Shown: positions 27,638-36,003 of the stretch, piece after piece | Layout: every line of letters starts with the position of its first letter | Position numbering within the stretch: position 1 is the first letter of the stretch | DNA from: JAEINY01 sp942490535 | GTDB taxonomy: Bacteria > Bacteroidota > Bacteroidia > Bacteroidales > Marinilabiliaceae | Length of the DNA stretch: 64,000 nt | Direction of reading: 5' to 3' | NCBI GenBank assembly: GCA_942490535.1 | Contig: CALNXQ010000004.1 | Coordinates: forward strand, 876,220-940,219 | Notes under the pieces: generated by a model | What the model saw: only the letters and a program-made list of their open reading frames with translations | Told to the model about the DNA's origin: nothing | Database searches by the model: none | Made by a program: the position numbers and the translations under genes

Positions 27638-30600
27638 TTATTTCTTCTTTCCATTGACGTGATGCGGAATGGTAAATACAAATTTACTCCCTTCTCCCGC
27701 TTCACTTTCGGCCCAAATTTGCCCCTGATGGCGCTCAATAAATTCACGACACAGGATTAAGCCCAGGCCGGATCCCTTCTCACCGTGAGTCCCTTCTTTA
27801 CTTCCCTGTTTCTCACCAATCTGAAAGAGATTTCTCAGCCGTTCGGTGCCAATACCAATTCCATTATCGTTTATAGTCACGACCAGGGTAGATTTTTCCC
27901 GAGCCACAGAAATGTCAATCTGCCCCTCTTCATTCACGTATTTTATGGCATTACTCAATACATTTCTGAAAACAGTAGCAATCATATCCTTGTCAAATAC
28001 GGCTTCGGTTTCTGTTTGAATATCGGTGTTAATGGACACTTTTTTTTCCGATAAGGAGTGCTTCATCAATTCAATACCCGAATCGATGATGAGCTGCAAG
28101 TCATTGTTTTGCGGATTAAAACTAATCTCTTTGCGTTGCGACTTCGCCCATAGCAGCAGATTATCCAATAACTTATAGGTGTGCTCAGTGGAAATCCGCA
28201 AGGTATTTAAAAAGCGACGCACCTCCTCCTGGCTAAACTCATTCAAATCTTCCGTTAATAATTCAAGGATGGAATTTGAAGTGCCCAGAGGTCCCCGCAA
28301 ATCATGGGCGATGATTGAGAAGAAACGGTCTTTGGTCGCATTCAATTCCTTGAGCTGATCACGCACCGCTTCCAGTTCCTCCTTTTGCTCTTGCAGAATC
28401 AAATTCTTGCTGGATATTTCCTTTGTGCGATCCGACACTTTCTGCTCCAAGGTATTGAATAAACGAGCATTGCCCAATGAAACCGCTAGTTGCGTACACA
28501 ATATGGTTAATATACTCACCCGCTCCCGATTAAAAACCCTGGCGGCCAAATTATTTTCCAGGTAAAGGACACCGGTAATTTTTGATTGGGCGAGGATGGG
28601 AAGTACAATGATTGATTTTACATTGTTCTCCTTGATGTAAGGATCTTTGCGATAATTGCCGTCATTTTCCGCATCCGCCAGAATCATCATTTGCTTGGTT
28701 CGCTCTACCAACTTAATTATGGACACGGGCATGAGCGTCTCCCATGAATCTTCCGGCCCAAGTTTAATAGTGATACTGTTTTGTCTGACAGTTCCAACTG
28801 CTTCCAGCGTCAGTTGGTCGTCTGCATCATCTTTTAATAAAAACACCCCCCGCTGAGCGCCGGCTTGTTCCAAAATGATCTTTAAAGTCTTTTTAATCAA
28901 TCTGGATAAAACAATCTCTCCCGATATGGTTTTCGCAGCATCTAAAATAGTTGCTAAATCAATATCATCGGCTACCGTTGAAGTAGCGGGATGACTGGTT
29001 CGGGAAGTAGAAACATGGGTGGCTTTGGCAATGGCATCGGGATACAAAATATACTCGCCATAATGGTTCATCAAAAAATTAGCTTTTCCCTTACTTCCCC
29101 AAATGTCATATAATTTGTAGGCCTTACTAAGATTTAATTGGGCCAATTCAAAGTTCTTCACTTCGATCCAGAACTTACCAAATAACTCTCTGGCCAAGGC
29201 TTCCATCTGGATATTACTCTGACCAAAAGCATTCTCTGAAGCCTTGGTATAGTGTTCAATCGCCCTAAGTGCCATTCCCCGAACACGGCTCAATTCTGCT
29301 TCCACCAGATGATAATAAGCCGAAAAATTCATGTGTGCGTAATTCATCCATGTTTTCAGGCGTTTTTGATTGGAGGCCACCACACGCAGAGATTTGCGCC
29401 GTTCCAATGCACTCTGCGCTGAAAAATCAACCAGGTAAACCAATGATTCAAAACAGTAATAGACCGGGAGAACCACCAAACCACTAGATGATTTAATGTA
29501 TTTCTTGGACTCCGCAAGCATTTCTCTTACCTCCTCATATTTCTCAAAATGAAAAGCAATGGTAATCTTATTCAGATAAATCATAAACAGGGAAGTATCA
29601 TCCTTCTCCTTCTGATGATAAGGGATCATCGCTTTTTCATTATAAATTTCCCCAATTAATTGATCCGGAGCAATTGTGCCATGCTGAAAATTATGCACCA
29701 TTTGTTGAATCAGATTCAACTGACTGAAGACGATTTCCTGATGATATTGCGACAAATTCTTGGAGAAATGCTGAATTTTAGTTTGAATGTCCTTCAATTG
29801 ATAACCCGCCCTAAAACCATAACTCGCCCAGGCCACAATGGCACTTTGCATGGTTTCAAAATCACCCACCTCCTGAGCTTTATGATAGCAATTAAAGAAA
29901 TCATTTATCACATCGTCCATGTCTTCTTTCCAGGGACGTACACCTACATTAAAAATATAGAATGCTTGTGGCCAATGTTCTTTATCCTCCAACCGGTCAA
30001 AAAGGCGCATGCCTACCTGACTCAATTGATACGCCTGATCCGTATTGCGAAACAGCGCATTACTCAACAACGAGTACGTCACAATACCAACGGGTGAAAT
30101 GGACGCCACACCATGCTTGAGGGTAAGCCTTACCAGTTTGAAAACGATGAGCATTAGCAAATTGGGATTGGCCCGATACAATATACTGATCAAGCTACCC
30201 ATGACTTTCATGGCTTTCAGTAAAGCTGGATCAGTCATGATTGGAAGTTCATCCAGGTTATTTTGATGTTTATTCAATAACCAACGAGTTTTCATCACAA
30301 AATATAAAACATGATGCAATCCAGGTTTTGCAGGTAAATCTATCCCCAAGCGCTTTAACAACACAAGCGCTTCGTGAATAGCCTTCTGTTGCTGATTTTG
30401 TGCAATGAGCGCTTTAATACGAATGGTACTTATTTTAGCTTTATCCAGTAATTCAGTGGAATGCAGTTGCAACACCTGAAGAAGATGATCCATATTACCA
30501 TACTCCCCACAATAAGCAGCCGACTCGGCCGCATTCAGATGCAACTCATAGGCCAACTGGTAATGCGTCTCCCAATCGTCATCAGTTAAAAGTGTCAAGC

Positions 30601-32911
30601 CCCGATTGGCGTAATCATACGCAATTTTATAAGCTCCAGACTTCAGGGCTTTTCGACAAGCTTTCTTATTTAATCTGGAAATTATTAATCGTTCATCGGG
30701 TTCAATTTCATTGATGGCTTTATTAAAATGCCCCAGAATGTTAAACAGATTCTCGCCGATGCTATCCTCTGAATATCCGTTTAACAATAACCGACCAATA
30801 CGCAAATGATTACGTGCCTTTGCTTCTGCATTAAGGTGACTGTAAACGGCATGTTTTATTTTATCATGTACAAATCCATAATTTACAATGGCGTCACTAT
30901 CTTCAAATTCGGGAACCTTGTCAAACGGAAAAATAAAGCGCTCATCCACCGCCTCTTTTAATATTTTATCTATTATTGGCAAAGGTTTATGCGTAAAACG
31001 ACTCAAGGTGTGCCGGTCAAACCGCGATCCAAAGCAGGAAACCAGCTTCAATGTCTCTTGTGTTTCCGCATGCAATGCTTCCAAACGCTGACTGATTATA
31101 TCAACAACATTATCAGTTACTTTTGTTTGCTTAATCACATCGTAATTAAAGGCCCACTGTCCTCTTGCAGTATCAAAGGAGACCATTTTCTGAGGAAAAA
31201 GATCACTGAGAAACTCAATCAGAAAAAATGGATTCCCATTTGTTTTTTGAATAGAAATGGCAGCCAGCTTATTAACGTCAGACTTTGCACATGCAAAAGA
31301 ATCCCCAATCAAAGTCCGGACATCCTGCACATTAAGCACCTCTACTTTAATCTCAACCTGGTGTATTTTACTTTTCTCCAGGTGATGCAGCACGGGAAGC
31401 AGCGGATGTCCCAGCGTAATCTCGTTATCCCGATAGGACAACACCAGCATCAGGGGATGATTCGTACTATTGCCAATCAGCAAATCAATGATTTCAAGGG
31501 ATGCAGAATCGGCCCATTGCAGGTCATCTAACAACAAAACGACCGGATGCTTTTCATTGGCAAACACTTGAATGAAGCTCATAAAAGTCAATACAAAACG
31601 ATTATGGGCTTCAGTAAGTGGTAACTCTTGCGGTACAGGCTGTTTACCGATGATTAATTCCATTTGGGGAATAACCTCAAGTATTAAATGGGCATTTCCT
31701 TTAAGTGCATTCAAAAGACTTTTGCGCCATCTGGTTATCTCCTCATCAGTGCATGCCAATACATGATCTATGACTTTCGAGTAAGCCTGAATAAAGGCTG
31801 CATAGGGAATATTTTTATCAAATTGCTCAAATTTGCCGGTTAAAAAATACCCATTCCGGATTTGCACCAATGGTTGTAGTTGATTGACCAGGGATGTTTT
31901 TCCAATTCCCGAATACCCCTTCACAATTGCCACGCAAGTTTCCCCTTTGCTAGCCCGTTCAAAACAGTTTTTGAGCTGATTCGTTTCTTTTTCTCTTGCA
32001 TAGAGCTTTTCAGGTATCTTAAATCGCTTCACAATATCCTGTCGCCCTACGGTATAATCATCAAAGCTCAGATCAGCTTCCAGATGTTCTATACAGGCTT
32101 CCAAATCTTTAATAATCCCATAGCTACTTTGATAACGATCATCCGGTGATTTAGAAAGAAGTTTCATAACTACATCGGAGAGGGATTTGGGAACCAGTAA
32201 ATTTTTAAGGTACAATTCTACGGCTTGCCGGGCCACGTGACAGTGAATCCATTCCCTTGGATTGGTCGCCTTAAAAGGAATTTGTCCCGATAATAATTCA
32301 TATAAAATGATACCTAAGGAATAGAAATCACTCCGATGATCAACCGGTCGATTCACCCGACCCGTTTGCTCCGGGGAAATATAAGCATAAGTACCCTCCA
32401 AATGGCGCAGATTATTTAAGTCCGGTTCCTCTGCTGATATTTCAGAGGCCAATCCGAAATCAATTAACTTTAACTTTTCTTTGTCTTTACTGAAAACAAT
32501 ATTGGAGGGATTGAGATCTTTATGGACGATATTTTGTTCATGGACAACCGTTAAAGCCTGACAAACCTGAACCGCCAGCTGAAGTACTTCAATCAATTCT
32601 TCCTTAATGGTAACGGGTGCCATTTGATGAATATAATCCTTCAAAGTGACACCTCCAAAATCCTCAAATACAATGGCCAGGCTATTATTATGCTTTATCA
32701 GATCAATGGATTGTATGATATTTTCGGACCGCAAGGACTTCACCAGGTTGTATTCAGTCTTAAAACGTTCCATTTTTTGAGCATCGGCATACTCCTCCCT
32801 TAGCACCTTCAGAATAAAGGATTGATTATCTTCATCAACAGCTCTATATACCAATGTTCTATCATTTCTTGATAACTCTTCCTTTATTATGTACTCGTTT
32901 ATTCTATCCAT
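27638..32911 (-). CDS. Giant Ser/Thr kinase - ATPase - GAF - histidine kinase fusion
   Basis: A 1757-residue cytosolic signalling protein. Residues 1-~285 are a Ser/Thr protein kinase: Lys35 in FILKVL, catalytic loop HKDLNPSN (Asp132), DFG at 151-153, HRSDFYSLG; the glycine loop is degenerate (EELSRNDRTLVYRA has no Gly). Residues ~315-600 form an AAA_16/STAND ATPase with Walker A GYSGIGKTS (Lys338) and Walker B LLLDDLQWAD. About 650-1300 is a TPR-like solenoid, ~1340-1490 a GAF domain, then a coiled coil and histidine kinase with His1536 in IIAHDLRGPLG and HATPase boxes (NDNGIGIG, GSGLGLIL). This order is known from cyanobacterial Hstk-type proteins. It starts 4 bases after the membrane-protein gene and ends the operon. 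No receiver partner is adjacent. Confidence 0.95.
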   Translation of the reverse strand: MDRINEYIIKEELSRNDRTLVYRAVDEDNQSFILKVLREEYADAQKMERFKTEYNLVKSLRSENIIQSIDLIKHNNSLAIVFEDFGGVTLKDYIHQMAPVTIKEELIEVLQLAVQVCQALTVVHEQNIVHKDLNPSNIVFSKDKEKLKLIDFGLASEISAEEPDLNNLRHLEGTYAYISPEQTGRVNRPVDHRSDFYSLGIILYELLSGQIPFKATNPREWIHCHVARQAVELYLKNLLVPKSLSDVVMKLLSKSPDDRYQSSYGIIKDLEACIEHLEADLSFDDYTVGRQDIVKRFKIPEKLYAREKETNQLKNCFERASKGETCVAIVKGYSGIGKTSLVNQLQPLVQIRNGYFLTGKFEQFDKNIPYAAFIQAYSKVIDHVLACTDEEITRWRKSLLNALKGNAHLILEVIPQMELIIGKQPVPQELPLTEAHNRFVLTFMSFIQVFANEKHPVVLLLDDLQWADSASLEIIDLLIGNSTNHPLMLVLSYRDNEITLGHPLLPVLHHLEKSKIHQVEIKVEVLNVQDVRTLIGDSFACAKSDVNKLAAISIQKTNGNPFFLIEFLSDLFPQKMVSFDTARGQWAFNYDVIKQTKVTDNVVDIISQRLEALHAETQETLKLVSCFGSRFDRHTLSRFTHKPLPIIDKILKEAVDERFIFPFDKVPEFEDSDAIVNYGFVHDKIKHAVYSHLNAEAKARNHLRIGRLLLNGYSEDSIGENLFNILGHFNKAINEIEPDERLIISRLNKKACRKALKSGAYKIAYDYANRGLTLLTDDDWETHYQLAYELHLNAAESAAYCGEYGNMDHLLQVLQLHSTELLDKAKISTIRIKALIAQNQQQKAIHEALVLLKRLGIDLPAKPGLHHVLYFVMKTRWLLNKHQNNLDELPIMTDPALLKAMKVMGSLISILYRANPNLLMLIVFKLVRLTLKHGVASISPVGIVTYSLLSNALFRNTDQAYQLSQVGMRLFDRLEDKEHWPQAFYIFNVGVRPWKEDMDDVINDFFNCYHKAQEVGDFETMQSAIVAWASYGFRAGYQLKDIQTKIQHFSKNLSQYHQEIVFSQLNLIQQMVHNFQHGTIAPDQLIGEIYNEKAMIPYHQKEKDDTSLFMIYLNKITIAFHFEKYEEVREMLAESKKYIKSSSGLVVLPVYYCFESLVYLVDFSAQSALERRKSLRVVASNQKRLKTWMNYAHMNFSAYYHLVEAELSRVRGMALRAIEHYTKASENAFGQSNIQMEALARELFGKFWIEVKNFELAQLNLSKAYKLYDIWGSKGKANFLMNHYGEYILYPDAIAKATHVSTSRTSHPATSTVADDIDLATILDAAKTISGEIVLSRLIKKTLKIILEQAGAQRGVFLLKDDADDQLTLEAVGTVRQNSITIKLGPEDSWETLMPVSIIKLVERTKQMMILADAENDGNYRKDPYIKENNVKSIIVLPILAQSKITGVLYLENNLAARVFNRERVSILTILCTQLAVSLGNARLFNTLEQKVSDRTKEISSKNLILQEQKEELEAVRDQLKELNATKDRFFSIIAHDLRGPLGTSNSILELLTEDLNEFSQEEVRRFLNTLRISTEHTYKLLDNLLLWAKSQRKEISFNPQNNDLQLIIDSGIELMKHSLSEKKVSINTDIQTETEAVFDKDMIATVFRNVLSNAIKYVNEEGQIDISVAREKSTLVVTINDNGIGIGTERLRNLFQIGEKQGSKEGTHGEKGSGLGLILCREFIERHQGQIWAESEAGEGSKFVFTIPHHVNGKKK

Positions 32912-32915
32912 ACCG

Positions 32916-34100
32916 TTATCTATTCAAATGCCCCGCCACTACCGCTTCTTCATTAGCAAACGGCGTCGAAATCTTAAAAATATATGCGAACCCAATCCAG
33001 ATAATCCAATTATAAATACCATAGGGCAGATATCCAAAAAGGCCCTCAAAAGGCATCTCAAATACATAAAACCGATCCACATAAGGGACACTATATACCC
33101 AATAACCCGGGACACTGGTATGGAAAGGGTGATGAGATGCACTGGAAAAATTGACTGTTTCATGAATTAACCCTATGATTAATTCAGCAAGACCAATCAG
33201 TGCCAAAGGCGTCCAATTGCCATCCCGTGCAATGGGCCTAAAAGGGGTCCATAAACCAATTCTATCAAATGCTATGCTTAAAATGATCACCGGGCCAAGC
33301 CACAACATGGGAAATAGCATATTGGGAAAATAGGTGATCAGAAAAATAGATAAAACACTAATAATTAAAGCACTAATCTGAATCGATTTAGACAAAACTA
33401 TTTTAGGGCCAAAGGAGTACCGATTACCTAAGCTTTTAAAAGAATTTAGCAACATATAACCTTCAAAAGCAAACGGAACCAAAACACCCCCCCCCACAAT
33501 CGCATAGATATAAAATGCCAGAGTAGAGATTCGGGCGGCTTCCGGATAAAACCAATTCACATTAACAAAGAAACTTAAATACTCAAAATACCCCCATGCG
33601 AAAGCCGAGCACACTGCCATCCACAATAAATCCCAGGGCTTATCACCTAATATCGAATGTCCATTGGTGCGTTTATATACCCAACCGTCAGTGGCAAATA
33701 CGATGCCCCAGATAATGGGTATAAATCCAAGGTTTATAACGAACGTAGCCGACTCAATATGTCCAAATAGAAAAACAGCATCAATGGATGAAACCATTAG
33801 TCCCACCCAAAACCACCAGGGGAACTTTCCGTCAATACTGGTGGATGCTGTTTTGTCAGGCCGTTTAAAACCAAACCACCAGGGATAAACATACAGCAAC
33901 ACGACAAAAGCAATGGGAAACAGTAATGCAATAAACACAGGCCAGCTAAAGCCTGGTTTGGATTCAACCTCGATGGGTGGAAAAAAGAATAAATGACTTG
34001 GAAACACACCTTTATAATACACCAAAGCACCAACAAGTGGCACAATCAAGATTGAAATAATAGTTAATATTACAAGTACTCGTTTAGTTTGCTTCGACAT
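32916..34100 (-). CDS. Polytopic membrane protein, function unknown
   Basis: A 394-residue protein with about ten membrane helices (for example residues ~10-28, 52-72, 93-115, 120-140, 160-180) and several Trp/Gly-rich loops (YPWWFGFKRP, KFPWWFWVGLM). No transporter or enzyme signature was recognised. Its start overlaps the end of the upstream gene by 17 bases and its stop lies 4 bases before the giant kinase, so all three are translationally linked. It might be the membrane sensor or anchor feeding the kinase; that is inferred from gene order. Confidence 0.8.
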   Translation of the reverse strand: MSKQTKRVLVILTIISILIVPLVGALVYYKGVFPSHLFFFPPIEVESKPGFSWPVFIALLFPIAFVVLLYVYPWWFGFKRPDKTASTSIDGKFPWWFWVGLMVSSIDAVFLFGHIESATFVINLGFIPIIWGIVFATDGWVYKRTNGHSILGDKPWDLLWMAVCSAFAWGYFEYLSFFVNVNWFYPEAARISTLAFYIYAIVGGGVLVPFAFEGYMLLNSFKSLGNRYSFGPKIVLSKSIQISALIISVLSIFLITYFPNMLFPMLWLGPVIILSIAFDRIGLWTPFRPIARDGNWTPLALIGLAELIIGLIHETVNFSSASHHPFHTSVPGYWVYSVPYVDRFYVFEMPFEGLFGYLPYGIYNWIIWIGFAYIFKISTPFANEEAVVAGHLNR

Positions 34101-35211
34101 AGCTGGCAGGTTTTACTTCGCTGGTAAGAGGCTCTGTATTAATATTCTTTTTTAGTGCTTCCAGGAATAGTTCTAAAAACGCTTGTAAGTTGAGTGTTGG
34201 TTCACATAAATGCAGCCATACTTTCAAAGCAAGCATCAAACCCTTTAGCTTTGACATTCGGGTATACACATAAAAAGCGGTTGTATTTCGTAATTGTTTT
34301 TTATATGTAACCAACCACTCACGTTCATTCTCAAACTGCACGCCATTCCATCCCCTTAGACCAATTATCCCACAAAACACAGAATAGCGCCGTTGCATAA
34401 AGTAATATCCTTTTCCTTCGGGTGAATAATAATCCTTCAGAATATCCGAAATCAGCCAACCTGTCCGGGTATTTAATTGATACACATGAGGAATGACAAT
34501 TGAATCAATATTTCCAAGCATATCTGTACCAGGCGCAAATGCATCAATCAATCTTTGGACCTCTGCGCTTGATAGTTGCTTTTTATTCTTAATGGTTTCA
34601 AACAAACACTCACCGGCCGAACTGGCAATATCGCCCAACCAAGTGGCACAAAAAGCATTATTTTCCACATGCGGAAACAAAAATCGAAGCCACATCAACC
34701 CTTTAGGCAAAGGCGCTACGGGCATGGGATAATTAGAGGCATCCATACCGGCTAATACATGCCCCATGTCGCAATATAAATGATCAGGTAAAATAATCTC
34801 CTGGTTATCATTTTGATAAATCTCCGGAACCGTCCCTGCCTGTGGATTTAACCAATCACCGGGACGCACAAGAACCTCACGTTTCAAATGAGAAGGTTCC
34901 AGATTTGATCCGGACCTTTCGACCAAGGCGTAACGCTTTTCGGGATAAAAAGCCATTGCATCAGGAACAAGTTTAACGAGGTATCGGTTTGAAACTTTTG
35001 CTGCTCCCCGAATCAATTGAGAGTTCCAACCATAGAGATCGTAAAAAATCTTTCGGACATGTGACAAAACTTCTTTCGTATCATGATTTTGCTGCTTGTA
35101 ATACCACTCCTCCTGTCGCAACAGCTCCAGAAATTTAGCCAGATTAATGGCATACTTTTTCACCTCTGAAGGCTCAAAGTGTGTATTAATAGGTTGATAC
35201 AGTTTTCCCAT
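34084..35211 (-). CDS. Unrecognised soluble protein, first gene of the kinase operon
   Basis: A protein of about 375 residues with no signal peptide or membrane segment. The ATG (MGKLYQPINTH) is preferred; the frame also opens at a TTG 57 bases upstream. The central part contains conserved-looking polar motifs, CDMGHVLAGMDASNYP followed by CATWLGDIASSAGE, in which Asp, His and Asp could form a metal or catalytic site. C-terminal residues are helical with WNGVQFENEREWLVTYK. I do not recognise the family. It overlaps the membrane-protein gene by 17 bases, a sign of coupled translation with the giant kinase operon. Confidence 0.75.
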   Translation of the reverse strand: MGKLYQPINTHFEPSEVKKYAINLAKFLELLRQEEWYYKQQNHDTKEVLSHVRKIFYDLYGWNSQLIRGAAKVSNRYLVKLVPDAMAFYPEKRYALVERSGSNLEPSHLKREVLVRPGDWLNPQAGTVPEIYQNDNQEIILPDHLYCDMGHVLAGMDASNYPMPVAPLPKGLMWLRFLFPHVENNAFCATWLGDIASSAGECLFETIKNKKQLSSAEVQRLIDAFAPGTDMLGNIDSIVIPHVYQLNTRTGWLISDILKDYYSPEGKGYYFMQRRYSVFCGIIGLRGWNGVQFENEREWLVTYKKQLRNTTAFYVYTRMSKLKGLMLALKVWLHLCEPTLNLQAFLELFLEALKKNINTEPLTSEVKPASYVEAN

Positions 35212-35537
35212 AAAATTGGATAAAATATTATTATCATCAGACTTAATTCCGTCCTCAATTTTGCCCAACTAAAAATAGCAGTTTTTAATAACTTTTTAAC
35301 ATTTCAGAACAAATTCTTCCCCATACACCCCAGATCTATGGAAAAAGCAGTCTATTTTCATGAAAAACAGGACACCTATTAGTATCTGGCTATGATTACA
35401 TAACATGTACATCATAACGCTTTCTGCCGTTCTTATACAGAAATAATATAAATAATTGTCACCCGGAATAAGTTTTTTGATTTTATAGTTTTCTAAATTA
35501 GCGTATACTTGTATGCATATTGAATAATGACTCGCTT
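35212..35537. other. Divergent intergenic region
   Basis: About 325 AT-rich bases between the leftward giant-kinase operon and the rightward TerB-like gene. Both promoters should lie here. No perfect TAnnTTTG box was found; TATACTTG lies shortly before the TerB-like start. Confidence 0.4.
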
Positions 35538-35945
35538 ATGTTAGAATTTAAAGATTATTTCGACGAAAAGAAATGCTATTTAGCACAACTTATCAAAATG
35601 GCCAAAGCCGATGAGCAACTCAATATGGCTGAAAACATGTGGCTTAACTTCGTCACGGTGAGCATGGGAATTACACCTGGTGAACTCAATGAAATAGCCC
35701 AAAATTTAGAGAAATTTCATTTTTCAGCGCCTATTGATGAAAAAGAACGATTTTTCATGTTTTTCAGATTGATACAATTGATGAAGGTTGATTTACATAT
35801 CAATGAAAAAGAATTGGAACTCTGCCGTGAAATGGGCCTAAAGCTCCATATTTCCGGGGAAAAAGTGGACAAAGCATTGGCTTTTGTAAAAGACAATGAG
35901 CGAAATCTTATCGCTTTTGAAGATGTTTGTACCTTATTGAAATAG
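35538..35945 (+). CDS. TerB-like domain protein
   Basis: A 135-residue all-helical cytosolic protein. The helix pattern YLAQLIKMAKADEQLNMAE and MKVDLHINEKELELC resembles the paired acidic helices of TerB-like (tellurite resistance B-type) domains, where Asp/Glu residues may bind metal. Such domains are widespread, and tellurite resistance should not be assumed. ATG start preferred; a TTG six codons upstream is in frame. It is monocistronic, divergent from the giant kinase operon, and ends at a bidirectional terminator. Confidence 0.72.
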   Translation: MLEFKDYFDEKKCYLAQLIKMAKADEQLNMAENMWLNFVTVSMGITPGELNEIAQNLEKFHFSAPIDEKERFFMFFRLIQLMKVDLHINEKELELCREMGLKLHISGEKVDKALAFVKDNERNLIAFEDVCTLLK

Positions 35946-35946
35946 C

Positions 35947-35983
35947 AAAAAAAAGGGAAGTAACGTTTTACTCCCCTTTTTTC
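35947..35983. terminator. Bidirectional terminator between TerB-like and TonB receptor genes
   Basis: A 13-bp stem with one mismatch (AAAAGGGAAGTAA / TTACTCCCCTTTT), A tract before and T tract after, between convergent genes. Confidence 0.88.
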
Positions 35984-36003
35984 ATAGGCACCTATACAAA
36001 AAA

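Noticed and set aside
30989..31531. 180-codon open frame on the plus strand
   Set aside because: Antisense to the ATPase part of the giant kinase; peptide has no recognisable feature.
35538..35945. Tellurite resistance gene
   Set aside because: Only a TerB-like fold is suggested; no other ter genes are present, so resistance is not supported.
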